This document shows, piece after piece, positions 43,934 to 52,348 of a stretch of 54,851 bases of DNA (the first letter of the stretch is position 1; each line of letters opens with the position of its first letter). The DNA is from Actinomycetota bacterium (GTDB taxonomy: Bacteria; Actinomycetota; Actinomycetes; Streptosporangiales; Streptosporangiaceae). The notes under the pieces are model-generated. The model was not told where the DNA came from. It ran no database searches and saw only the letters and a list, made by a program, of their open reading frames with translations. The position numbers were made by a program, and so were the translations under genes. The DNA is taken from contig PMSU01000142.1 of the NCBI GenBank assembly GCA_003168255.1, positions 1 through 54,851 on the forward strand, written 5' to 3'.

Positions 43934-45607
43934 CTATGCGGACTGCGGGGAACTCTGCGGAGATGCCGGCGTCCTCGCGGGCAGCACCGGGAGCGTGATG
44001 CTTGAGCTGTGCCGGATCTCGTAGTCGACCGGGACAGTGCGGGTGGCGGTGGCGAGCGGCTCCCCAGTGCCTGGGTTGCGGGTGAGGCGCGGGAAGGCGC
44101 CGCCGGAGATCTGCACCCGCAGCCGGTGCCCAGGCTGGAAGCGGTAGGCGGTGGGCCAGAGCCGGACAGGCACGGTCCGGGTGCCGTCGTCGCTGGCGGG
44201 GAACCGCTGCGGGGTTATCCGCTGGAGCCCGTCGCACACATTGAACGAGCGGCCCCGGGGGTCGACGTCGCAGAGCCGGACGAACACGTCGGCGTGCTCC
44301 TGACTGGAGCGCAGCTGGATCCGCGCGGACACCGGCCCGATCACCTCGGCCGGCTCGCGCAGCGGCTCGCTGGTGTAGACCAGGACATCGGCCCTGGCCT
44401 CCAGCTTGGCGTTGTCTTTACGGCCCGCCGCCTTCGGATCCAGCAGCGGACCGCCCACGCTGGGCGTAGGGTCCGCCGGGTTGTAACGGAACCGGTCAGG
44501 CGGGCCGTCAGCCGGACGGTCGGGAGACAGGCCGCGCCCCGGCTGCAGGTGCCACTCACGCCCGGTGATCCCGGGTGGTGGCCAGTCCGGGTATTCGCGC
44601 CATTCGCCGGCCCCCTGGACGTAGAGCCGCACCGGCTGGTCGCGCAGTCCGCTGTGGTCACCGCGCGTGTGTGCGGCGAACCAGGGCAGCGCCTCCTGCA
44701 TGGAGGGTGCGTAGATTTCGGTCGCATGTGCCCACGGCCCGATGGTGAGGTAGGGCTGGCGGCCGGCCGCCCGCATCGCCGCGTAGTCGGCTAGCTGGCC
44801 GGGCAGGATTATGTCGTACCAGCCCCCGAACAGCAGGGTTGGTGTGGTGATGTTGCCGATGCGGGCACGGTGGTCGCGTTTGGGCCCCCAGTAGGGGTCG
44901 CCAGGCTCGTTGCTGACCAGCCAGTCCTGGAACCAGCCGGACGTCTGGCCGGTGCCGAGCTTGTCCGTTTCGTTCAGCGGCAGGTGCTGCATCGCTGTGC
45001 GCACGCGCCCGGCCTTGAGACCCGTCAGGATGTCGGCGGCCAGCGGGCTCCGGCGGTCGCGGATGGCCATCTCCGCGGTCCACGCCAGCGCCGCCGCCAG
45101 CGAGAAGGAGTCGCCTTCATACCAGATGTCGCGGAACGCCGATGTGGTGATCATCGGCATGATCGCGGCAACCCGGTTGCCGGCCTCAGGCGCCATGGCG
45201 AGCTGGGTGTATCCGAGGTAGCTCGGGCCGTATAGCACCACCGTGCCGTTATGCCACGGCTCTTTCTCGATCCAGTCGAGCGTGGCCAGCCCGTCGCTGT
45301 CGTCGTCGGCCATCGGATCGAACGTGCCGCCTGAGCCGTCCGTCCCCCGGCAGGCGGCCACCACCACGTTGTAGCCACGTTCGGCGAACGGACGGCCGGC
45401 GAGCCGGCTCAGCAGACCGCTGCGCCCGTACGGCGTGCGTACCAGCAGGGTGGGGGCGTCCGGTGTCCGGCGTGGCAGGTACAGGTCGGCGAGCAGTTCA
45501 GCGCCGTCATGTGCGGGGATGCGCAGCCCTTTGCGCACCTCGATGTCGCGGGTCGATGGCGGCGGGAGCCGGAATGCCCGGTCGATGATGCGGTTCAGCA
45601 GGGTCAT
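43934..45607 (-). CDS. CocE/NonD-type serine hydrolase (X-Pro dipeptidyl-peptidase S15 fold), copy 1
   Basis: The 557-residue enzyme has the S15/CocE architecture: an alpha/beta-hydrolase domain with nucleophile Ser129 in YGPSYLGY, acid in GGWYDIILPG (about 285) and His in GPWAHATE (about 315), followed by the C-terminal jelly-roll (about 350-540, with HADVFVRLCDVDPRGRSFNV). Family members hydrolyse esters or amides such as cocaine, cephalosporin esters, alpha-amino acid esters or X-Pro peptides. No signal peptide is present, so it acts in the cytoplasm. ATG 45607 overlaps the permease stop (ATGA). A paralogue lies at 52345-53988 with the nucleophile at the same residue number. Confidence 0.93.
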   Translation of the reverse strand: MTLLNRIIDRAFRLPPPSTRDIEVRKGLRIPAHDGAELLADLYLPRRTPDAPTLLVRTPYGRSGLLSRLAGRPFAERGYNVVVAACRGTDGSGGTFDPMADDDSDGLATLDWIEKEPWHNGTVVLYGPSYLGYTQLAMAPEAGNRVAAIMPMITTSAFRDIWYEGDSFSLAAALAWTAEMAIRDRRSPLAADILTGLKAGRVRTAMQHLPLNETDKLGTGQTSGWFQDWLVSNEPGDPYWGPKRDHRARIGNITTPTLLFGGWYDIILPGQLADYAAMRAAGRQPYLTIGPWAHATEIYAPSMQEALPWFAAHTRGDHSGLRDQPVRLYVQGAGEWREYPDWPPPGITGREWHLQPGRGLSPDRPADGPPDRFRYNPADPTPSVGGPLLDPKAAGRKDNAKLEARADVLVYTSEPLREPAEVIGPVSARIQLRSSQEHADVFVRLCDVDPRGRSFNVCDGLQRITPQRFPASDDGTRTVPVRLWPTAYRFQPGHRLRVQISGGAFPRLTRNPGTGEPLATATRTVPVDYEIRHSSSITLPVLPARTPASPQSSPQSA

Positions 45608-47130
45608 CTCTGCTCCGTCTCGCCGTTGGCGCCGGCCAGGACTTCTTCGATGGGCCGCACCCCGGCCGTGCCGCGGTGCAATCTGCGCGCCAGCACCGCC
45701 ACGTACCACAGCATGGCCAGCCCGAATCCGTAGCCGAGGAACTTGTCCGAGCCGTGGAATGTCGCCGGCGCGGACAGGACACCGATGATGGCCACGGTGT
45801 AGACCAGCACGATGATGATGACCGGCCAGGCCCAGCGGCCCAGCGAAAATACGCCGGGAATGCTGTCCAGCGTGCGCCGCTTCACCGCATAGGCCACGGT
45901 AATGAGGAAATAGATGATGTAGGGGATGATCGCGGTGGCCCCGACCAGCAAGCCGAAGGCGTTCGCCTGCAGGTAGCCGTACCACAGCATGCCCACGTCG
46001 ATGACCACGAGAACGAGCAGCGCGACGACAGGTGTCTGGGTCTTGAGGTTGACCTTCTTGAGGTAGCGGGAGAAGGGCAGCATGTTGTCCCGGGCCATCG
46101 AGTACGCCAGCCGGGCCTGGGCTCCGGCGCCGACCACCCCGATGGCGAACATGCAGAACACCACGAAGGCCACGAACGTCTTGACCAGCCAGGCGGGCAG
46201 CCAGTATCCGGCGACGGTCAGCAAGGGCAGCGGCGAGCCTTCGACAGCCTTCAGGCTGGGGATGGCCACGGTGAAGCCGATCAGGGCGACCATGCCGAGC
46301 ACCACCGATATCGCCACAGCCATGATCACCGCCTTGGGCACGGTGCGGCGCGGGTCGATGGCGTCCTCGGAAAGGTCAGCCGCCAGCTCGAAACCCACCA
46401 GGCTGGAGGCCCCCATCACCCCGGATAGTACGAAGGCGTACCAGACAGGGTTGTGGAACGCGTTCGTGGTGCTGGTCAGGATCCCGAGGCCGTAAGGGGT
46501 GGGCTTGGTGTGCAGGCCCCAGAGCACGAAGAGCAGCACGCCGAAGACGACGGTGCCGACGATCTCGGTGAACACCGCCACGTTGTTCACCCGGGCGGCG
46601 AGCTGGACGCTGATGATGTTGAGCATGAACGGCACGACGATGAGCATGATCGCCACGGCCAGCATCAAGTGCGGATGAGTGGCCGCGCTGACGTTGAACT
46701 CGCTGAGGGTGAGTGGCGCGGCGATCAGCAAGGCGATGCCGGCGAACCCCGTAGTCATGTAGACCAGCCCGGCGAACCCCACGAACCAGCCGTAGGTCGA
46801 GTTCACCAGCCGGGCGCTCCACTGGTAGGCGTACCCGGCTAGCGGGATCCGGGTTCCCAGCTCGGCGACGATGAAGGCCACCATCAGGTTGCCTGCTCCG
46901 ACGATCGGCCAGGTCCAGATCGACGCAGGCCCGAAATGAGTCAGGGCGAAGCCGTAGTTGAGGAAGATCCCGGTGGTAATGGAGATGATCGAGAAAGCGA
47001 TGGCGAACATGGAGAAGAAGCGCAAGGTCCGCCGGAGTTCTTGACGGTAGCCGGCCCGTTGCACGACAGAATCGTCGGACAGCGCTCCTCGTGCGGCATT
47101 GCCTTGTTCAACCGATTCGGTGTTGGACAT
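45604..47130 (-). CDS. APC-family amino acid/amine permease
   Basis: The 508-residue protein has 12 predicted transmembrane helices and the amino acid-polyamine-organocation N-terminus RTLRFFSMFAIAFSIISIT, then IPLAGYAYQWSARLVN and GFELAADLSEDAIDPRRTVP, the conserved loop of the amino acid/choline transporter branch. It imports an amine or amino-acid-like compound. ATG 47130 follows GGGAGG and lies inside the end of the FAD oxidase gene; its own stop overlaps the CocE start. This gives a tightly coupled three-gene operon, which argues that the permease imports the substrate of the two enzymes. Confidence 0.92.
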   Translation of the reverse strand: MSNTESVEQGNAARGALSDDSVVQRAGYRQELRRTLRFFSMFAIAFSIISITTGIFLNYGFALTHFGPASIWTWPIVGAGNLMVAFIVAELGTRIPLAGYAYQWSARLVNSTYGWFVGFAGLVYMTTGFAGIALLIAAPLTLSEFNVSAATHPHLMLAVAIMLIVVPFMLNIISVQLAARVNNVAVFTEIVGTVVFGVLLFVLWGLHTKPTPYGLGILTSTTNAFHNPVWYAFVLSGVMGASSLVGFELAADLSEDAIDPRRTVPKAVIMAVAISVVLGMVALIGFTVAIPSLKAVEGSPLPLLTVAGYWLPAWLVKTFVAFVVFCMFAIGVVGAGAQARLAYSMARDNMLPFSRYLKKVNLKTQTPVVALLVLVVIDVGMLWYGYLQANAFGLLVGATAIIPYIIYFLITVAYAVKRRTLDSIPGVFSLGRWAWPVIIIVLVYTVAIIGVLSAPATFHGSDKFLGYGFGLAMLWYVAVLARRLHRGTAGVRPIEEVLAGANGETEQR

Positions 47131-48451
47131 TGGACCCTCCCTTGTGGGTCGCAGCGTCAACGGCGCCTAGAACGCGCCGTACGTGCTCGTTCGTGAATCG
47201 CCCGGCCGGGTCGAGCCTGGTCCGCACCGCCTGGAAGCGGTCCCAGGCCGGATAGCGCGGTGCGAGGTCACCGGCACCCAGGCTGTGCCGCTTGCCCCAG
47301 TGCGGGCGCCCGTCGTAGGCCAGGGCAATCTCCTGCACCGCGGTGAAATAAGGCGCCCATTCCATGCCGCGATACATGTGCGCGGCGATATATGCGGTCT
47401 CGCGACCGTAGGAAGGGCTGAGGAAGGACTCTTCGTCGGCAGCGACAAACCGCACCTCGAGCGGGAAGTTCACGTCGAAGCGGCGGCGCTCGATCATCGC
47501 GAGCATGTCGCGCAGCGCACCGGCGCATGCCGCCCGCGGCAGGGCCCACTCCGTCTCGGTGAAGCGCACGTCGCGGACGCTAGGGAAGATCTGGTAGCTG
47601 TCGTCGATCCGGACCGAATCCGAGGCCAGCCCGGTAATGAGCCGGTTCAGCCGGGGTATCAGCCTGGGCCAGGCCCGCCCCAGCCGGCACAGTCCGTCGA
47701 GCAGCCGGTTCTCCACGACGATGTCGTTCACGTAGCGGCTCAGCCTGCCCCGGCTCACCGCCGGCTCACTGGTGCGGTTCGTCGCCTTGGTCCAGGCCTG
47801 GCCGGCGTGCGGGAAGATGAAGAACTCGTAGTGGTCATTACCGTCGACGGCCTCGTCGAGCCCGGCGATCGTCTCCTCCAGCGGCGCCGCATGATGCTCG
47901 CAGCGCAGCCGGAAGGCGGGCACGACCCGCAGCGTGTAGCTGGCGATGATGCCGAGCGCCCCGATGCTCACCCGGGCCGCCCGCAGGATCTCCGGATCAT
48001 CTGCGGTGACCGCTAGCAGGCTTCCGTCCGCGAGGACGATGTCGAGCGCCTCGATCTGGGTGGCGAGGTTGCCCAGGCGCCGCCCGGTGCCGTGGGTGGC
48101 TGTCGACATCGCGCCGCCGACGCTCTGCCGGTCGATGTCGCCGAGGTTGGCCAGTGCCAGCCCGTGCGCGGCGAGCAGCACGTTGAGATCACGTAGCCGG
48201 GTGCCGGCTGCCACCCGGGCCAGCCCGGCCGCCGTGTCCACGCTGAGCACGCCGCCCAGCCCGTCCAGCGAGACGATGACCCCGCTGGTCGGCACCAGGT
48301 CGCCGAACGAGTGCCCAGCGCCCGCGGCCCTGGCCGTGCGGCCGGCGGCGGTGGCGCGGGCCACCACGTCGGACAGTTCGTCCACCGAGCCAGGCTGCGC
48401 CACGACAGCAGGGCGGCAGCTCTCGTCGCCCGCCCAGTTCGTCCAGGTCAC
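47108..48451 (-). CDS. FAD-linked oxidase, D-arabinono-1,4-lactone oxidase-like (copy 2)
   Basis: The 447-residue protein closely parallels the enzyme at 32714-34018: the same MTWTNWAGDES start, AGAGHSF with His47 for covalent FAD, NLGDIDRQSVGGAMSTATHG, ALO domain and HWGKRHSLG near the end. The C-terminus is about 12 residues longer. GTG 48451 follows AGGAGG. It is the first gene of an operon with an APC permease and a CocE hydrolase, and is divergent from a LysR gene; in copy 1 the LysR and oxidase are instead in tandem. Substrate is unknown; H2O2 is the expected by-product. Confidence 0.92.
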   Translation of the reverse strand: MTWTNWAGDESCRPAVVAQPGSVDELSDVVARATAAGRTARAAGAGHSFGDLVPTSGVIVSLDGLGGVLSVDTAAGLARVAAGTRLRDLNVLLAAHGLALANLGDIDRQSVGGAMSTATHGTGRRLGNLATQIEALDIVLADGSLLAVTADDPEILRAARVSIGALGIIASYTLRVVPAFRLRCEHHAAPLEETIAGLDEAVDGNDHYEFFIFPHAGQAWTKATNRTSEPAVSRGRLSRYVNDIVVENRLLDGLCRLGRAWPRLIPRLNRLITGLASDSVRIDDSYQIFPSVRDVRFTETEWALPRAACAGALRDMLAMIERRRFDVNFPLEVRFVAADEESFLSPSYGRETAYIAAHMYRGMEWAPYFTAVQEIALAYDGRPHWGKRHSLGAGDLAPRYPAWDRFQAVRTRLDPAGRFTNEHVRRVLGAVDAATHKGGSNVQHRIG

Positions 48452-48477
48452 CGATACCGCCTCCTGCCGTATGCACA

Positions 48478-48495
48478 GCGTGAGTCCCGTCACGC
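48478..48495. promoter_or_regulatory. Inverted repeat in divergent LysR/oxidase promoter
   Basis: GCGTGA and TCACGC flank a six-base spacer between the divergent starts at 48451 and 48540. This is the expected place for a LysR binding site. Confidence 0.5.
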
Positions 48496-48525
48496 CGAAA
48501 CAGAAACACCGATTCCGGCCCGATC

Positions 48526-48531
48526 TACAAT
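48526..48531 (+). promoter_or_regulatory. -10 element of LysR copy 2, leaderless start
   Basis: TACAAT ends eight bases before the GTG at 48540, and there is no Shine-Dalgarno sequence. The mRNA should be leaderless. Confidence 0.55.
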
Positions 48532-48539
48532 CAGAAGTT

Positions 48540-49505
48540 GTGGATGCGTCGACGCGCAGGCTGCGGTATTTCGTCGCGGTGGCCGAAGAGCTGCATTTCA
48601 GCCGCGCGGCCGCCCGGCTGTTCGTCGCCCAGCAGGCGCTGAGCAAGCAGATCCGGGGGCTGGAAGATGATCTCGGGACCTCGTTGCTCAAGCGCAACAC
48701 CCGCTCCGTCGAGCTGACTCCCGCTGGGCAGGTGTTTCTCGACGCCAGCCGGGAGCTGCTGGCGAGCTTCGATGCCAGCGTCGCTGCCGCGCGCCGGATC
48801 GGCCGGGGCGAGCGGGACACGCTCTCGCTCGGTTTCCTGGTCACCGCGGCTCTTGAGCTGACCACGCCGCTGCTCACCGAGTTCCAGCGCCGCTACCCCG
48901 AGGTCCGCGTCGACCTGCGGGAATTCTCGCTGCTGGACCCGTCGGCCGGCCTCGCGGACGGATCATCCGAGATGGCCGTCATCCGGCTGCCGATCTCGGT
49001 CGCTGACCTGCATACCGAGCCGCTGTTCGTGGAGCCGCGCGTTGCGGCGCTGGCGATCGGGCATCCGCTCGCGGGCCGGGACCGGCTCACGGTCGCCGAG
49101 CTGCTGAACGAGCCGCTCACCATCGGTCGCAGCGACGACACCGCGTGGCGGGACTTCTGGACGCTCGCCGCCTACCGCGGCGGGCGGGCACCGACGCTGA
49201 TCGAGACCACCTCCCATACCGAGGAGATGGAGATCGTCGCGACCGGGCAAGGCTGCAGCATCACCGCCGCCTGTGCGGCCCGCTACACGCCACGGGCCGG
49301 CATCAGGTTCATCCTCATCGAGGACATCCCCGGCGCCACCTGCGCACTCGCCTGGCGGATAGGAACGAAGGCCCTGCTCGTTGATCGCTTCGTCGCCGTG
49401 GCGCGCGAGATACGCGACCGCGAAACGGCGATCATCCGCGCCATCGAACGGCCCAGGCTCGGTCACCGGTCCCGCCGCGCACAGCCGCCGGCCGCCGCGA
49501 GGTAG
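48540..49505 (+). CDS. LysR-family transcriptional regulator (copy 2)
   Basis: The 321-residue regulator starts MDASTRRLRYFVAVAEELHF, with a helix-turn-helix (about 15-45, AAARLFVAQQALSKQIRGLE) and the effector domain (about 90-300, LSLGFLVTAALELTTPLLTE; TTSHTEEMEIVATGQGCSIT). It parallels the LysR at 31680-32630 over its whole length. Its divergent position to the oxidase-permease-CocE operon makes that operon the likely target. The tail is Arg/Ala-rich. The frame is open far upstream, but only this start gives the conserved N-terminus. Confidence 0.93.
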   Translation: MDASTRRLRYFVAVAEELHFSRAAARLFVAQQALSKQIRGLEDDLGTSLLKRNTRSVELTPAGQVFLDASRELLASFDASVAAARRIGRGERDTLSLGFLVTAALELTTPLLTEFQRRYPEVRVDLREFSLLDPSAGLADGSSEMAVIRLPISVADLHTEPLFVEPRVAALAIGHPLAGRDRLTVAELLNEPLTIGRSDDTAWRDFWTLAAYRGGRAPTLIETTSHTEEMEIVATGQGCSITAACAARYTPRAGIRFILIEDIPGATCALAWRIGTKALLVDRFVAVAREIRDRETAIIRAIERPRLGHRSRRAQPPAAAR

Positions 49506-49595
49506 CCGAGCCCTCACAGCCGGGCTACTCGCCGGCCGTCAGGACACGGAATGACCCGCCACCGGTCGAACACGCCACACGGGTGCGACCCCCCG

Positions 49596-49670
49596 ACGAC
49601 AGCCCAGGGTGTGTTCACGAACGACCACGTGCTGCGCACGCTCGGCCCGGTGACCCTGGATAAGAAGTAG
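49596..49670 (+). pseudogene. C-terminal tail of a third FAD lactone-oxidase-like gene
   Basis: The frame reads DDSPGVFTNDHVLRTLGPVT and ends LDKK-stop at 49668-49670. It corresponds to GRFTNEHVRRVLG, the C-terminus of the two intact FAD oxidases in this window. Nothing upstream continues the homology, so only the last 25 or so codons remain. Confidence 0.75.
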
Positions 49671-49676
49671 AATGAC

Positions 49677-49690
49677 CTCTATTAATAGAG
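49677..49690. promoter_or_regulatory. Perfect 14-bp palindrome, operator candidate
   Basis: CTCTATTAATAGAG lies 100 bases before the MOSC gene in AT-rich DNA (GATTCGTTCTTGTTAAGCT follows), as expected of a promoter-operator. The TetR regulator encoded second in the operon is the obvious candidate to bind it. Confidence 0.6.
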
Positions 49691-49789
49691 ATTCGTTCTT
49701 GTTAAGCTGATGCATGGTTCAGTAGCACGCAGGCCGCGTGACCCTCGATACCCGCCAGCAGGCCGTGTGATCCGCCCGGGAGGTTTGTG

Positions 49790-50737
49790 ATGAGTACTCC
49801 GGAGAAGGTCCCTGAACTCGTCGGTTCGGTCACCGAACTGTGGCGGTTCCCGGTCAAGTCGATGCGAGGAGAATGGGTCGATGCCCTCGACGTGACGCCG
49901 GCTGGGATCGCCGGTGACCGCGCGTACGGCATCATCGACGTCGAGACCGGCAAGGTCGTCAGCGCCAAGCACCCCAGGCGGTGGCCGGAACTGCTGCACT
50001 GCCGCGCCGTCTTCACCGCGGAGCCCGCGCCCGGCGCCCCACCCCCGCCGGCCCGGATCGAGCTGGCCGACGGCACCGAGGTGACGACTGACGCCCCTGA
50101 CGTGGACGCTGTGCTGTCCCGGTTCTTCGGCCGCGACGTGCACCTGACCATGGCCGCGCCTAAGGACTACACGATCGCGGAATACCACCCCGACGTGGCG
50201 GATCTCAACCCGCAGGGCGATCGCGACGTGGTCGTCGAGCAGGTGCTGGGATCGGCGTTCTTCAATGCGATCGGGATGCCATCGGCCGTGCCGGAAGGCT
50301 CGCTGGTCGACCTGTTCCCGATCTCCGTGCTCACCACCTCCACCCTGCGGCACTTCTCCGAGCTACAGCCCGATAGCCAATGGGATCTGCGCCGGTTCCG
50401 GATGAACGTGATCATTCAGACCCCGCAGCGAGGGCTGGCCGAGGACGCCTGGACGGGCAATTTGATGCTGATCGGCGGCGCTGCCCTGATCGCTGCGATC
50501 CCGACGCCGCGCTGTGTGATGGCTAATCTCGCCCAGGAAGATCTGCAGCGCGACTCTCAGATCCTCAAGACGATCGCCAGGCACAACCAGCGAGATCTCG
50601 CCGGTGCCGGGAACTATCCGTGCCTAGGAATTTACGCCATCCCCGGCCAGCCGGGCACCGTGCGTGCTGGCGACGAGGTCCGGCTCGCGCCAGCCGACTT
50701 CAGCCTCGCCATCCCCCCGGCTCTGGTCACGACCTGA
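49790..50737 (+). CDS. MOSC-domain protein with MOSC_N beta-barrel
   Basis: The 315-residue protein has the N-terminal beta-barrel ELWRFPVKSMRGEWVDALDV (about 17-36) and the MOSC core (about 130-290) with FRMNVIIQT, RCVMANLAQ and the C-terminal barrel VRAGDEVRLAP. MOSC proteins deliver sulfur for molybdenum cofactor sulfuration or bind the cofactor and reduce N-hydroxylated substrates (mARC/YcbX). The YcbX-like two-domain architecture suggests N-reduction, though a [2Fe-2S] ferredoxin domain is absent. ATG 49790 follows GGGAGG. It heads an operon with TetR, M24 and CocE genes. Confidence 0.9.
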   Translation: MSTPEKVPELVGSVTELWRFPVKSMRGEWVDALDVTPAGIAGDRAYGIIDVETGKVVSAKHPRRWPELLHCRAVFTAEPAPGAPPPPARIELADGTEVTTDAPDVDAVLSRFFGRDVHLTMAAPKDYTIAEYHPDVADLNPQGDRDVVVEQVLGSAFFNAIGMPSAVPEGSLVDLFPISVLTTSTLRHFSELQPDSQWDLRRFRMNVIIQTPQRGLAEDAWTGNLMLIGGAALIAAIPTPRCVMANLAQEDLQRDSQILKTIARHNQRDLAGAGNYPCLGIYAIPGQPGTVRAGDEVRLAPADFSLAIPPALVTT

Positions 50738-50738
50738 C

Positions 50739-51464
50739 ATGACATCTGTGCAGCCGGGTACCCGCCAGGACCGGCGCAAGGCCCGCACCCGCGGTGCGAT
50801 CCTCGCCGCCGCTGAGGAATTCTTCGCCGCGGCCGGTCCGGAGGCCGCGACGATCGCGAGCATCGCCGACGCCGCCGATGTGGCGGTGGCGACGGTCTAC
50901 AAGCACTTCGCGGGCAAGGACGATCTGTACCTGGCCGTGGCCGAGCGCGCGCTCGAGCACAACGAGCGGCACATGTTCGCCGTGTACGGGTCCGGCCTGC
51001 CGCCGGCCGAGAAGCTGATCGACGCGGCCGCGGCGTATCTGAGCTTCTACCTCGAATCGCCGCGGCTATTCCGGCTGATCGCGCTGCGGCAGGGCACGCC
51101 GACCGATGAGTCGAGTGCCGGGCCGGTGGCGGTGATGCTGTCCGAGCGGGTGGACCGGATGACTCAGGCACTGGCCGGGGTGATCGAGCAGGGTGTCGCG
51201 GACGGCTCGCTGCGGGCGGTCCTCCCGCTGGACACCGCCCGGTTCCTGTGGGGCGCGATGAACGGCGCGATCGCGCTCGCGCAGCGGCCAGACCGGCTCC
51301 GGCTGACCGAGGCCGAGCTGCGGTCCGCGCTGCTGCAAGGGACCGAGATCCTGCTCGCCGGTCTGCTCGCGGAGCCGCTACGCGGCCCGGACGGCCTGGC
51401 GCCGCGGCTGCGGGACCGGCTGCACGCCTTGATCGGAAGCAACCATTCTGGGAGGCCGGAATGA
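50739..51464 (+). CDS. TetR-family regulator
   Basis: The 241-residue regulator has a helix-turn-helix at about 15-62 (RGAILAAAEEFFAAAGPEAA; VAVATVYKHFAGKDDLYLAV) and a helical ligand-binding domain (about 70-220). It starts one base after the MOSC stop and its own stop overlaps the next start (ATGA), so it is made with the operon and probably autoregulates it through the palindrome at 49677-49690. Confidence 0.93.
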   Translation: MTSVQPGTRQDRRKARTRGAILAAAEEFFAAAGPEAATIASIADAADVAVATVYKHFAGKDDLYLAVAERALEHNERHMFAVYGSGLPPAEKLIDAAAAYLSFYLESPRLFRLIALRQGTPTDESSAGPVAVMLSERVDRMTQALAGVIEQGVADGSLRAVLPLDTARFLWGAMNGAIALAQRPDRLRLTEAELRSALLQGTEILLAGLLAEPLRGPDGLAPRLRDRLHALIGSNHSGRPE

Positions 51465-52348
51465 CCGCAAACCAGCCGCCCGTTTACCAGCGCAGCCCGC
51501 TGGCACAGAAGATATCCCGGCTGCCATCCTCATCCACCAGCGTGCTGTCGCCCGATCACGTCGAGGGCTTCCGCCGCGCCCAGGAGCTGGCGTTCGAGTG
51601 TGCGAAGGCCGCCGCCCGCGAGATGCGACTGGGCTGGACCGAAGCGCAGACCGGACGCTGGATGCACCAATGGCTGCTCGACCACGGCGTGCGCTCGTTC
51701 CTGCACAAGCCGATCGTCGCCTACGGCCCGCGGACCCTGGCACCAGATGACCAGTGGGGTCCGGTCAAGGGTGAAGGAGCCCCGCTGCGCGAAGGCGACG
51801 TGGTGATCCTGGACTGCTCGGCGGTGGTCGACCATTACACCGGCGACGTCGCCTACACCACCAGCGCGGGCCCGAATCCGGAACTGGTCAAGGCGCAGGA
51901 GTTCCTGTCCGGCCTGCGCTCACAGATGATCGAGCGGTTCAGGGATCCGCAGCCAAGGGACACCATCTTTGACTGGGTGGACCAGGAGATCCGCGCCCGC
52001 GGGTACGAGAACGCGGCCGGCGGTTATGGCCAGCACGTCGTTGGTCACCGGGTGTACCGCTACGGCAAGTTCTTCAGCGGCCACGCGGCCTTCCCGCCAG
52101 AGCGGGTGTTCGGCTGGTTCCTCAGCTGGCACGGCAGCGGCTTCCTGGTGAACAACCTCAGGCGCCTGATCATGCCGGAGGTGCTCAACGTGAATCACCG
52201 GGGCGCCAAGACGGGCATCTGGGCCATCGAACCCCACCTGCGGGTCGGCCACTTCGGCTGCAAGTTCGAAGAGCTGCTGGTCGTCACGCCCGACGGCGCC
52301 CACTGGCTCAGCGACACCAGCCAGGAGAGGATCGTGATCGGAACATGA
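51461..52348 (+). CDS. M24 family (creatinase/aminopeptidase P-fold) metallohydrolase
   Basis: The 295-residue pita-bread-fold protein carries the metal ligands Asp in VILDCSAVVDHYTGDVAY (about 118 and 129), a His in the GQHVVGHRVYRYG segment, Glu in WAIEPHLRV and Glu in CKFEELLVV. Without the N-terminal domain of aminopeptidase P it resembles methionine-aminopeptidase-sized members or lyase-like relatives. The HVVGHRVYRYGKFFSGHAAF stretch is unlike standard peptidases, so the reaction may not be peptide cleavage. ATG 51461 follows GGGAGG and overlaps the TetR stop; its stop overlaps the CocE start. Confidence 0.85.
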   Translation: MTANQPPVYQRSPLAQKISRLPSSSTSVLSPDHVEGFRRAQELAFECAKAAAREMRLGWTEAQTGRWMHQWLLDHGVRSFLHKPIVAYGPRTLAPDDQWGPVKGEGAPLREGDVVILDCSAVVDHYTGDVAYTTSAGPNPELVKAQEFLSGLRSQMIERFRDPQPRDTIFDWVDQEIRARGYENAAGGYGQHVVGHRVYRYGKFFSGHAAFPPERVFGWFLSWHGSGFLVNNLRRLIMPEVLNVNHRGAKTGIWAIEPHLRVGHFGCKFEELLVVTPDGAHWLSDTSQERIVIGT

